Shown in pieces: positions 1-6,854 of a stretch of 64,000 nucleotides of DNA. This stretch comes from CAZYTX01 sp964650485. GTDB lineage: Bacteria; RBG-13-61-14; DATKZS01. A program made the position numbers and the translations under genes. The notes under the pieces are model-generated. The model saw only the letters and a list, made by a program, of their open reading frames with translations, was not told the DNA's origin and did not search any database. The number at the start of each line of letters is the position of its first letter. Within the stretch, counting starts at the first letter, position 1. The stretch spans positions 10,865 to 74,864 of the forward strand of contig CAZYTX010000013.1 in assembly GCA_964650485.1 (NCBI GenBank). Reading direction: 5' to 3'.

Positions 1-13
1 TTCGTGGAATAAT

Positions 14-19
14 TATAAT
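14..19 (+). promoter_or_regulatory. Possible -10 box upstream of fbaB
   Basis: A perfect TATAAT lies about 50 bases before the chosen fbaB start. Its -35 partner would fall outside the window, so only half of the promoter can be judged. Confidence 0.35.
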
Positions 20-71
20 GTGAGTGTTGCGTTTCATAAGTCTTTCAACTAAACCCAAAGGAGGAGTATCA

Positions 72-1124
72 ATGTCAGATAAAATCGCCGAGATACTGGG
101 GCCGGAGGCCGATGATCTTCTGGGCCACGAATGCGAGACCATTGCCGCGTCCAGCCTGCACCTGCCCGGCCCGGACTTTCTGGACCGGGTGGTGGCCGGC
201 TCGGACCGTCCCACCCGGGTGCTCTCCAGCATGCATTCCTTTTTCAACCACGGCCGGCTCGCCGGCACCGGGTACCTGTCCATACTCCCGGTGGACCAGG
301 GCATCGAGCACTCCGCGGGGGCATCCTTCGCGCCCAACCCCGAGTACCTCGACCCCGAGAACATCATCAAGCTGGCCATGGAGGGAGGGTGCAACGGTGT
401 GGCCTCGACACTTGGGGTGCTGGGGGCCCAGGCCAGGAAGTACGCCCACAAGATACCCATGGTCCTGAAGATCAACCACAACGAGCTGCTCACCTACCCC
501 AACATGTACGACCAGACCATGTTCGCCGGGGTGGAGCAGGCCTTCGAGCTGGGGGCCCAGGCAGTGGGGGCCACCATATACTTCGGCTCCGAGAACTGCC
601 GCCGCCAGATTCAGGAGGTCTCCGAGGCCTTCAGGCTGGCGCACGACCTGGGCATGTTCACCATACTCTGGTGCTACTTGCGCAACCCGGCCTTCAAGAA
701 GGGGGACACCGACTACCACACCGCAGCGGACCTCACCGGCCAGGCCAACCACATCGGGGCCACCATAGAGGCTGACATAGTAAAGCAGAAGCAGCCCGAG
801 GTAAACGACGGGTACAGGAACCTGAACTTCGGAAAGACCAACAAGCTGGTCTACGAAAAGCTCACCTCCGAACACATGATAGACCTCACACGATACCAGG
901 TGGCAAACTGCTACATGGGAAGGGTGGGCCTCATAAACTCGGGCGGGGCCTCGGGAAAGAACGACCTACAGCAGGCGGTCAAGACCGCGGTCATTAACAA
1001 ACGCGCCGGCGGCATGGGCATGATCTCCGGCCGCAAGGCCTTCCAGCGTCCCATGAAGGAAGGGGTCGAGCTCCTGAACGCCATCCAGGACGTGTACCTC
1101 TCGAACGAGGTCACAATAGCCTAG
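72..1124 (+). CDS. fbaB: Class I fructose-bisphosphate aldolase (FbaB/DhnA type)
   Basis: Cleaves fructose 1,6-bisphosphate to dihydroxyacetone phosphate and glyceraldehyde 3-phosphate, or runs in the gluconeogenic direction, through a lysine Schiff base in the cytoplasm. The 350-residue product has the family signatures SILPVDQGIEHS near residue 75, KINHNELL near 135 and the C-terminal phosphate-binding stretch GGMGMISGRKAFQRPM. I chose the ATG at 72 because AAAGGAGG sits just upstream; an in-frame ATG at 24 has no ribosome site. The next gene starts about 90 bases downstream on the same strand. This metal-independent class is common in bacteria that run gluconeogenesis under anaerobic conditions. 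Assignment is firm at family level. Confidence 0.93.
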   Translation: MSDKIAEILGPEADDLLGHECETIAASSLHLPGPDFLDRVVAGSDRPTRVLSSMHSFFNHGRLAGTGYLSILPVDQGIEHSAGASFAPNPEYLDPENIIKLAMEGGCNGVASTLGVLGAQARKYAHKIPMVLKINHNELLTYPNMYDQTMFAGVEQAFELGAQAVGATIYFGSENCRRQIQEVSEAFRLAHDLGMFTILWCYLRNPAFKKGDTDYHTAADLTGQANHIGATIEADIVKQKQPEVNDGYRNLNFGKTNKLVYEKLTSEHMIDLTRYQVANCYMGRVGLINSGGASGKNDLQQAVKTAVINKRAGGMGMISGRKAFQRPMKEGVELLNAIQDVYLSNEVTIA

Positions 1125-1216
1125 GTTGATTGTTGAACGGAACTATTGGCTCTGGTGAGCAGGACGGGAAGGTGTTATTTTCAGCCGAAGTACAAGGGAT
1201 GAGAAGGAGGAGTGTG

Positions 1217-2125
1217 ATGAAAAAGGAGATTGCATTGTTTATGGCAGCCCTGGTTCTCGGTTTCTCCGGGCCGGCCATGGCTGCAATGGGCAATGAGGAG
1301 AGGGTGCACTTCAGGCTCAACTACTGGGTGTCCAACTTCACCGGGCACCTGGAGATCGGGGACATAGATGTCAATTACCAGGACGTTGCAGACGCGGAAA
1401 TCGAGTCCACCAGACTCGATCTGGAGGACCAGATCGGCATTGACAACCCCCAGAACATACTGGGATTCGACGTCTACCTGCGCTGGAGCCAGAGGTTCAG
1501 GAGCGAGTACGGGTTCTATTACGTCCCTCTCGGCGGCGGAAAGCAGAACCTGATCGAGGACGAGTACGTGCTGGGCTACAAGATTCCCGAGGACAACAAG
1601 CTCGAGACCGACCTGAGCTTTTACGACCTGTACGCAAAGAACTCCCTGGTGCTCTTTGACCGGGAGAAGTTCGTGCTGGACATCTACAGCCAGGTGGACT
1701 TTTACGTGTGGAGCTTCTCTTTCCAGGGCACGGCCGAGACCATGGAAGGGGACACGGTAGTGACCGAAGAGCTGGACGAGTCCGAGTCCTTGACCGTGCC
1801 TCTTGTCACCTTCGGGCTCGGAGTTCAGTACACCTTTCCATACGACATCACCGCTTACGGCACCATCGGGGGCACCGGCTTCAGCCTGAGCAACCCGGTG
1901 GAAGACGTTGAAAAGGTGAGCCTGTCACTGCTGGATCTGAAGCTGGGCGTGGACTGGAGGTACAGGTGGTTTTTGGCCGGACTGTGCTACAGGCACATAA
2001 ACAACCGATTCAGCTTAAAGCCCGAGGTGACCGTGGAGGAGGACGGCGTGGAGGTTGCCGTGCCCGAGGTCAACTACGATTTCACCAACTCGGGGGTTAT
2101 GCTCTCAGTGGGAGCGGTGTTTTAG
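1217..2125 (+). CDS. Exported beta-barrel-like protein, function unknown
   Basis: I do not recognise a named family. The 302-residue product starts with a clear signal peptide (MKKEIALFMAALVLG..., predicted cleavage after PAMAA). The rest alternates hydrophobic and polar residues rich in Tyr, Phe, Trp and Gly, and ends in VGAVF. A terminal aromatic residue is what the BAM machinery recognises, so an outer-membrane beta-barrel is the best guess. The start at 1217 follows AGAAGGAGG; an in-frame start at 1130 would precede the signal peptide and is unlikely. It lies alone between fbaB and uppP, and neither neighbour suggests a substrate. Confidence 0.72.
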   Translation: MKKEIALFMAALVLGFSGPAMAAMGNEERVHFRLNYWVSNFTGHLEIGDIDVNYQDVADAEIESTRLDLEDQIGIDNPQNILGFDVYLRWSQRFRSEYGFYYVPLGGGKQNLIEDEYVLGYKIPEDNKLETDLSFYDLYAKNSLVLFDREKFVLDIYSQVDFYVWSFSFQGTAETMEGDTVVTEELDESESLTVPLVTFGLGVQYTFPYDITAYGTIGGTGFSLSNPVEDVEKVSLSLLDLKLGVDWRYRWFLAGLCYRHINNRFSLKPEVTVEEDGVEVAVPEVNYDFTNSGVMLSVGAVF

Positions 2126-2347
2126 GGGTGAGGGGTGAGATGTGAGTTTTGAGAGATGACTATGAGCTTTTAGAAAATGATGCTCAAACCTCACAAATCA
2201 TAACTCGAACTTGGAATACTGACCCGCTTCACTCTCTGGTAGCGGCCACAACAGCATTATATCACCTTTCTTTTTTGAGATTTATACGTTGTGTCCTCTC
2301 TGAAAACCCGCGGGCATGACACCCGGGATTTTTATGCCCCCTGGAAA
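2126..2347. other. Intergenic region, no gene seen
   Basis: The stretch between the barrel protein gene and the uppP promoter holds AT-rich sequence with runs of GAGGGGTGAG-like words. No credible coding frame, RNA gene or strong terminator stem was seen. Confidence 0.5.
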
Positions 2348-2376
2348 TTGACACCCCCCAATCCATCGACTATAAT
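2348..2376 (+). promoter_or_regulatory. Consensus sigma-70 promoter for uppP
   Basis: TTGACA (2348-2353), a 17-base spacer and TATAAT (2371-2376) match the housekeeping consensus at all twelve positions. The predicted start, about 7 bases after the -10 box, leaves only about 10 bases before the uppP ATG. That is just enough for the AAGGA at 2383-2387. Confidence 0.75.
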
Positions 2377-2393
2377 AAGTATAAGGATTTTAA

Positions 2394-3221
2394 ATGGATT
2401 CCCCTGTGGTTCAGGCTCTGGTGCTAGGCGTTTTGCAGGGTCTTACCGAGTTTCTGCCCGTGTCCAGCTCAGGGCACCTGGCCCTGGCCCAGCAGATAAT
2501 ACCCGGCTTTGATCAGCCGGGGGTGCTCCTTGACGTAATGTTGCACGTGGGCACCCTGGCCGCGGTGCTGGTGTATTTCAGGAGCGAGCTCCTTCGTATG
2601 GCATCTCTCGTGGTAGGGGCCCTTTCAGGCCGAGGGGCAGACGACGGCCAGTCCGCGCGGCTCCTCCTGGGCATCGGGGCGGCCTTTGTGCCTACCGCGG
2701 TTATAGGGTTTGCGCTCGCGGGCCGGGTGGAAGCCTTGTTCGAGAGCGCCGCGGGAGTGGGCGCGGCCCTTATATGCACGGGGCTGCTTCTTGCCGGAGG
2801 CGAGTTCTGCGCCAGGTTCTTTGCAGCGAGAGGGGAAGTGCCCGGGCCGGGCCGGAGCTTTCTCATAGGCATTGCTCAGGGCATGGCCGTGATACCCGGC
2901 ATCTCCCGGTCCGGGGCCACCATATCCGTGGCCCGGGCCTTGCGGGTTCCCGGGTTCCAGGCGGCCAGGTTCTCGTTCTTGGCATCCATACCCGCGGTCA
3001 TGGGGGCCGCGGGCTACACCATAGTGGAGAACGCAGGCGCCATAAGGGAGTTCTCCGCGACACAGGTCACGGCCTACCTGCTGGGTCCCCTGGCCGCGGG
3101 CGCGGTTGGCTACGCGGCCATCGCGGTGGTGATCAGGGCGGTCGAGAGCGGCAGGTTCGGGTGGTTCGCAATTTATTGTTTCGCATTGGGGGGCGCGGCG
3201 ATTATCACCGCTGTTACCTGA
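2394..3221 (+). CDS. uppP: Undecaprenyl-diphosphatase (UppP/BacA)
   Basis: Integral membrane phosphatase that recycles undecaprenyl pyrophosphate to the monophosphate carrier used for peptidoglycan and other envelope polymers; overproduction gives bacitracin resistance. The 275-residue product has both family hallmarks: EFLPVSSSGHL near residue 20, which carries the catalytic Glu/Ser region, and GISRSGATI near residue 168 with the catalytic Arg. About eight hydrophobic helices are visible and the length is normal. It is a single gene with its own consensus promoter directly upstream and a repeat-rich gap downstream. Confidence 0.96.
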   Translation: MDSPVVQALVLGVLQGLTEFLPVSSSGHLALAQQIIPGFDQPGVLLDVMLHVGTLAAVLVYFRSELLRMASLVVGALSGRGADDGQSARLLLGIGAAFVPTAVIGFALAGRVEALFESAAGVGAALICTGLLLAGGEFCARFFAARGEVPGPGRSFLIGIAQGMAVIPGISRSGATISVARALRVPGFQAARFSFLASIPAVMGAAGYTIVENAGAIREFSATQVTAYLLGPLAAGAVGYAAIAVVIRAVESGRFGWFAIYCFALGGAAIITAVT

Positions 3222-3538
3222 AGCGAAGAATTGTATCGCACAGAGGCACGGAGGACACAGAGAATTCGGGATTTTGTTTTGGATCGGAGGGAAGGAGATC
3301 AAATCCTGTGATTGAGCTTGAGGGAGGCAAACGGTTTGAAAGTCATTTTCCACACAGGAAAAAATGGGGCCTTATTATTCAGCTCTGCCTGCATCCGCAT
3401 GACGGGCTTGCAAGAAAAAAGCTGACTTTGCTCTGTCTTCCTCTGTGTCCTCTGCGCCTCTGTGTGAAATAATATTTTATTTTGGGCAAGCATGGCGTGG
3501 GACATAAATTTCGAGTTTAAACACTGAGCAAAAGCGGG
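3222..3538. other. Repeat-containing intergenic region
   Basis: This gap of about 320 bases between uppP and ftsK is filled mainly by an inverted pair of dispersed repeats (listed separately) and the sequence between them. Open frames here would encode peptides such as HTEAQRTQRK, which are artefacts of the repeat. No gene is supported. Confidence 0.6.
3236..3467. repeat. Inverted pair of CACAGAGGC-type dispersed repeats
   Basis: The left arm at 3236-3264 reads TCGCACAGAGGCACGGAGGA... and the right arm at 3441-3467 is its imperfect reverse complement (CTCTGTGTCCTCTGCGCCTC...). The arms face each other across about 175 bases. Related copies occur at 5954-5977 and 31705-31797. Confidence 0.75.
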
Positions 3539-5899
3539 GTGGAAGCGGTGAAAGCTGAGATCATGACGTTGAAGCGCAAGCAGGAGCTTTTGGGTGTGGT
3601 GCTCGGTTTCGGGGCCTTGTTCATATTGCTTTGCCTTGCAAGCTACTCACCCAAGGACCCTTGTCTTCTCTTGAGAGGCGGCCTCACCCGGCCGGTACAC
3701 AACTGGATGGGGCCTTTCGGCGCCACTGTTTCAGGCTGGCTCATGGCCGCGGTGGGGTTCTCGGCCTGGCTGCTGTTCCCTGCACTTGCGGCACTGGCAG
3801 CGCGGTCTTTCATGGGAATGGCCTTACTAAATGACAAGGGCAAGCTGAGGCTATTAGCAAGGCTCACAGGCTGCGCTGTTCTGGTCCTGTCAGCCTCGGT
3901 CTTCCTGGAGCTGGGTTTCGGAAAGGTCAGCGTCCACGGAGAGGCGGTAAGGGCCGGGGGCATGGCCGGCCTGGCCTTCGGCTCCTGGGTCGAGGGTGTG
4001 CTGGGCCTTCTCGGCTCCCTTTTCCTGGCGGCGCTGCTTGCGGTCGTCTCCCTCATGGCCGCGGTGGATTTCTCTCCCGTAAGGGCGGGCAGGCTGGTGG
4101 TCGCGGCCGGGTCATGGCTTGCTTCCAGCTCAAGGGAGTTCCTCACAAGGTGGCGCGAGGCCAGGAGGCGCCACAAGGACGTGGCCAGGGAAAGGGAGGA
4201 GATCAAGCAGTCCCGGTCCCAGCCGGACATAAAGATAGTGGTGGAGGAGACGCCCGAGCAGAAAAAGCCAAGGCCGACGAAGCCCAAGCAGGTGAAGATG
4301 CCATTCGCCAAGGAGGGAACCTACGAGCTTCCCTCCCCGGACCTCCTGGACCAGCCCTCTGGCTCGCACATGAAGATAAACCAGGAGAGCCTGATCATGA
4401 ACGCCCGCATCCTGGAGAGCAAGCTGCGCGACTTCGGGGTTTCCGGCGAGGTGGTCGAGGTGCAGCCCGGACCGGTGATCACCATGTACGAGTACAGGCC
4501 CGGCCCGGGGGTCAAGATCACCAAGATAGCCAACCTGGCCGACGACCTGGCCATGGCCCTGTCCGCCATGTCGGTCCGCATCATCGCCCCCATACCGGGC
4601 AAGGACGTGATCGGAATCGAGATATCGAACAGCGACCGCGAGACCGTGAACCTGAGGGAGGTCATCGAGTCGGAAAAGTACTCGAAGCTCAAGACACCCC
4701 TGCCCATGGCGCTTGGCATGTCCATCACCGGGAAGCCGTACGCATTCGACCTTAGAAGGTCGCCGCACCTCCTGGTGGCCGGGGCCACCGGGTCTGGAAA
4801 AAGCGTGAGCCTGAACTCCATGATAATGAGCGTGCTCTTCAGGAGCACCCCCAGGCAGGTGCGCATGCTCATGATAGACCCCAAGCGGCTGGAGCTGTCA
4901 GTGTACGAGGGCATACCGCACCTCATGCACCCGGTGATCGCAGACCCCAAGGACGCGTCATCAGCCCTCAAGTGGGCGGTGGCGGAGATGGACAGGCGAT
5001 ACTCGCTTTTGGCCGAGCAGGGGGTGAGGCATATTGACTCTTACAACCGCCTGGCTGCAAAGAAGGGCAAAGGCAAGGGCAAAGAGAAGCCCGAAAAGTC
5101 CAAGGAGCCTGCATCCGAGGAGACCACAAAGCAGGCCGCGACCAAGGGCGACACCGTGATCCTGCCCGGGAGGGAGAACGGCCAGGCAATGGAGGTCAAG
5201 GAGAACATAGAGCGGGCAACCGCGGAGCCGCCGCAGGAGCCGCTCCCGCTGCTCCTTATAATAATTGACGAGCTCGCGGACCTGATGATGGTGGCGGCCC
5301 GTGACATCGAGGAGTCCATATGCCGGCTGGCGCAGATGGCCAGGGCCGCGGGCATACACCTGATCCTGGCCACCCAGAGGCCCTCGGTGGACGTGATCAC
5401 CGGTCTTATAAAGGCCAACTTCCCATCCAGGATAGGCTTCAAGGTGGCCTCAAAGACGGACTCCAGGACCATACTGGACTTAAACGGCGCGGAGAGGCTT
5501 TTGGGACAGGGGGACATGCTGTTCCTCGCTCCCGGAACCTCCAGCCTGGAGAGGCTGCACGGGGCGTACGTGTCGGATGAGGAGATAAAGGAAGTGGTCG
5601 GGTTCTGGAAGGAGCAGGGCGAGCCTTCCTATGATGAAGGGATCACCGCTCCCCGCGGCGAGGACGTGGAATTAAAAGACCAGGACGTGGACGACAAGTA
5701 CGAGGCCGCGCTCGGGATAGTGGTGCACACCAGGCAGGCCAGCGTGTCCATGCTGCAGAGGAAGCTGAAGATCGGGTACAACCGCTCGGCCAGGATCATC
5801 GAGCGCATGGAGGCCGAGGGCATAGTGGGGCCATCGGACGGGGTCAAGCCAAGAGAGGTGCTCATGGACCCGGCGCAACTGGAAAAAAGGGCGGGATAA
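3539..5899 (+). CDS. ftsK: DNA translocase FtsK/SpoIIIE
   Basis: Hexameric double-stranded DNA pump that clears chromosome ends from the division septum and activates dimer resolution. In the 786-residue product an N-terminal membrane domain with about four helices spans residues 20-180. A charged linker follows, then the RecA-like motor with Walker A GATGSGKS near 415 and Walker B LLLIIIDELAD near 573. The C-terminal winged-helix gamma domain begins near 720 (TRQASVSMLQRKLKIGYNRS). A Lys/Glu-rich insert of roughly 60 residues separates the Walker boxes at about residues 505-565, where most FtsK proteins are short. The start is uncertain: GTG 3539 or ATG 3563, neither with a strong ribosome site. 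Confidence 0.95.
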   Translation: MEAVKAEIMTLKRKQELLGVVLGFGALFILLCLASYSPKDPCLLLRGGLTRPVHNWMGPFGATVSGWLMAAVGFSAWLLFPALAALAARSFMGMALLNDKGKLRLLARLTGCAVLVLSASVFLELGFGKVSVHGEAVRAGGMAGLAFGSWVEGVLGLLGSLFLAALLAVVSLMAAVDFSPVRAGRLVVAAGSWLASSSREFLTRWREARRRHKDVAREREEIKQSRSQPDIKIVVEETPEQKKPRPTKPKQVKMPFAKEGTYELPSPDLLDQPSGSHMKINQESLIMNARILESKLRDFGVSGEVVEVQPGPVITMYEYRPGPGVKITKIANLADDLAMALSAMSVRIIAPIPGKDVIGIEISNSDRETVNLREVIESEKYSKLKTPLPMALGMSITGKPYAFDLRRSPHLLVAGATGSGKSVSLNSMIMSVLFRSTPRQVRMLMIDPKRLELSVYEGIPHLMHPVIADPKDASSALKWAVAEMDRRYSLLAEQGVRHIDSYNRLAAKKGKGKGKEKPEKSKEPASEETTKQAATKGDTVILPGRENGQAMEVKENIERATAEPPQEPLPLLLIIIDELADLMMVAARDIEESICRLAQMARAAGIHLILATQRPSVDVITGLIKANFPSRIGFKVASKTDSRTILDLNGAERLLGQGDMLFLAPGTSSLERLHGAYVSDEEIKEVVGFWKEQGEPSYDEGITAPRGEDVELKDQDVDDKYEAALGIVVHTRQASVSMLQRKLKIGYNRSARIIERMEAEGIVGPSDGVKPREVLMDPAQLEKRAG

Positions 5900-5953
5900 T
5901 TGTAAGTTCGAGGGGTGAGTTTTGAGTTGTGAGTTCAGGTGATTGAAGAGAAT

Positions 5954-5977
5954 TTTATCGCACAGAGGCACAGAGAC
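5954..5977 (+). repeat. Single CACAGAGGC-type repeat arm
   Basis: TTTATCGCACAGAGGCACAG and flanking bases match the left arm of the repeat at 3236. No inverted partner is visible nearby, so this is a half element. Confidence 0.6.
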
Positions 5978-6026
5978 TTTTGGAAATTTCCTTGCTGCAA
6001 GCTTTTAAAGAAACAATTTTATCTTC

Positions 6027-6057
6027 CGTAGCGTCGTCGCGCCGTGGCGTCAAAGCC
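6027..6057 (+). repeat. CGTAGCG/GCCGTGGCGTC dispersed repeat
   Basis: GC-rich repeat directly before the lolA signal-peptide start. It resembles the copies at 29567 and, reversed, at 29460, and part of it recurs at 16901. It probably does not encode protein even though the lolA frame stays open through it. Confidence 0.55.
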
Positions 6058-6783
6058 ATGTTGCTCGCACTTTTCGCCGCGGCGCTCATGGCATTCCCAG
6101 CGCACTTGCAGGCACAGGAAAATCCACCTGCAAAACAAGAGTCCCGGAAGGATGCCGGGCCCGCTTCCGTGGCTGACCTGTCCCTGGACCAGGTGGTCGA
6201 GAAGCTGCAGGAGAACTACGAGAAGATAAAGACCTACAGAGCGGATTTCAGCCAGGAACTCTTCTCCACCGCCCAGGGGAGGGTGGTCACCAGGGGCGAG
6301 GGCGCGGTGGTGTACAAGAAGCCCGGCATGATGAAATGGGAGTACACCTTGCCCGAGGAGCACGTCTACATAATAAAAGGAGACACCATATGGGACTACT
6401 CGCCCGAAGACTCCGAGGCCTACGTGCTGCCGGTGGGTGACGCGCTTTACAAGTCTTTCCTGCTGGGGCTGGGCGACATCAGTGCGGATTTCGAGATCAG
6501 CTTCCACGCCGGCCGCAAGAAGGACCGGCAGGGACGCTTCCAGCTAGACCTGGTGCCCAGGGAAAAGAAGGCCCGGGAGACCATCGGGACCATCACCATC
6601 AAGGTCTCGCCCGAGGATTTCCTGGTCAGGGAGACGCAGCTTGTTGACCCTCTGGGGAACCGGAACACCATCAGGTTCAAAAACATGAAGATGAACCCCG
6701 AGGTCAATAAAGAAGAGTTCGAGTTCCAGCCCCCGCCCGGCACCGAGGTCATAAAAGAATTTGAGCGGACGCCGCCCGAGTAA
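6058..6783 (+). CDS. lolA: Outer-membrane lipoprotein carrier protein LolA
   Basis: Periplasmic chaperone that takes mature lipoproteins from the LolCDE transporter and hands them to the outer-membrane receptor. The 241-residue product has a signal peptide (MLLALFAAALMAFPAHLQAQ), then a typical LolA body: YEKIKTYRADFSQ, the KPGMMKWEY strand, and DPLGNRNTIRFKNMKMN near the C terminus. The frame is open back to 5980, but that part is a dispersed repeat, so I take the ATG at 6058, which begins the signal peptide. It lies between ftsK and gyrA on the same strand; FtsK-LolA adjacency is common in Gram-negative bacteria. Confidence 0.9.
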   Translation: MLLALFAAALMAFPAHLQAQENPPAKQESRKDAGPASVADLSLDQVVEKLQENYEKIKTYRADFSQELFSTAQGRVVTRGEGAVVYKKPGMMKWEYTLPEEHVYIIKGDTIWDYSPEDSEAYVLPVGDALYKSFLLGLGDISADFEISFHAGRKKDRQGRFQLDLVPREKKARETIGTITIKVSPEDFLVRETQLVDPLGNRNTIRFKNMKMNPEVNKEEFEFQPPPGTEVIKEFERTPPE

Positions 6784-6807
6784 TTGAGTAGCAGGTATCA
6801 TTTCAGG

Positions 6808-6850
6808 GGTAGCCCACACAGCTTGCTATGTGGGCGCCGAAAGGCGCAGG
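6808..6850 (+). repeat. Double-hairpin dispersed repeat in the gyrA leader
   Basis: Hairpin one pairs CCCACACAGC with GCTATGTGGG around a two-base loop (6813-6834, one mismatch). Hairpin two is GCGCC-GAAA-GGCGC (6834-6847), a GNRA tetraloop stem. The element ends in CAGGAT just before the gyrA ATG at 6855, so the repeat supplies the ribosome-binding region. A near-identical copy sits at 38246-38291 on the other strand. Confidence 0.8.
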
Positions 6851-6854
6851 ATAA

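Noticed and set aside
75..875. Open reading frame of 266 codons on the minus strand
   Set aside because: Antisense shadow of the aldolase gene; residues are low-complexity Gly/Val/Leu with no recognisable domain.
3299..3505. Peptides with HTEAQRTQRK-like sequence
   Set aside because: They are translations of the dispersed inverted repeat, a known source of false proteins.
5980..6057. Extending LolA upstream to ATG 5980
   Set aside because: The added 26 residues come from a dispersed repeat and would bury the signal peptide.
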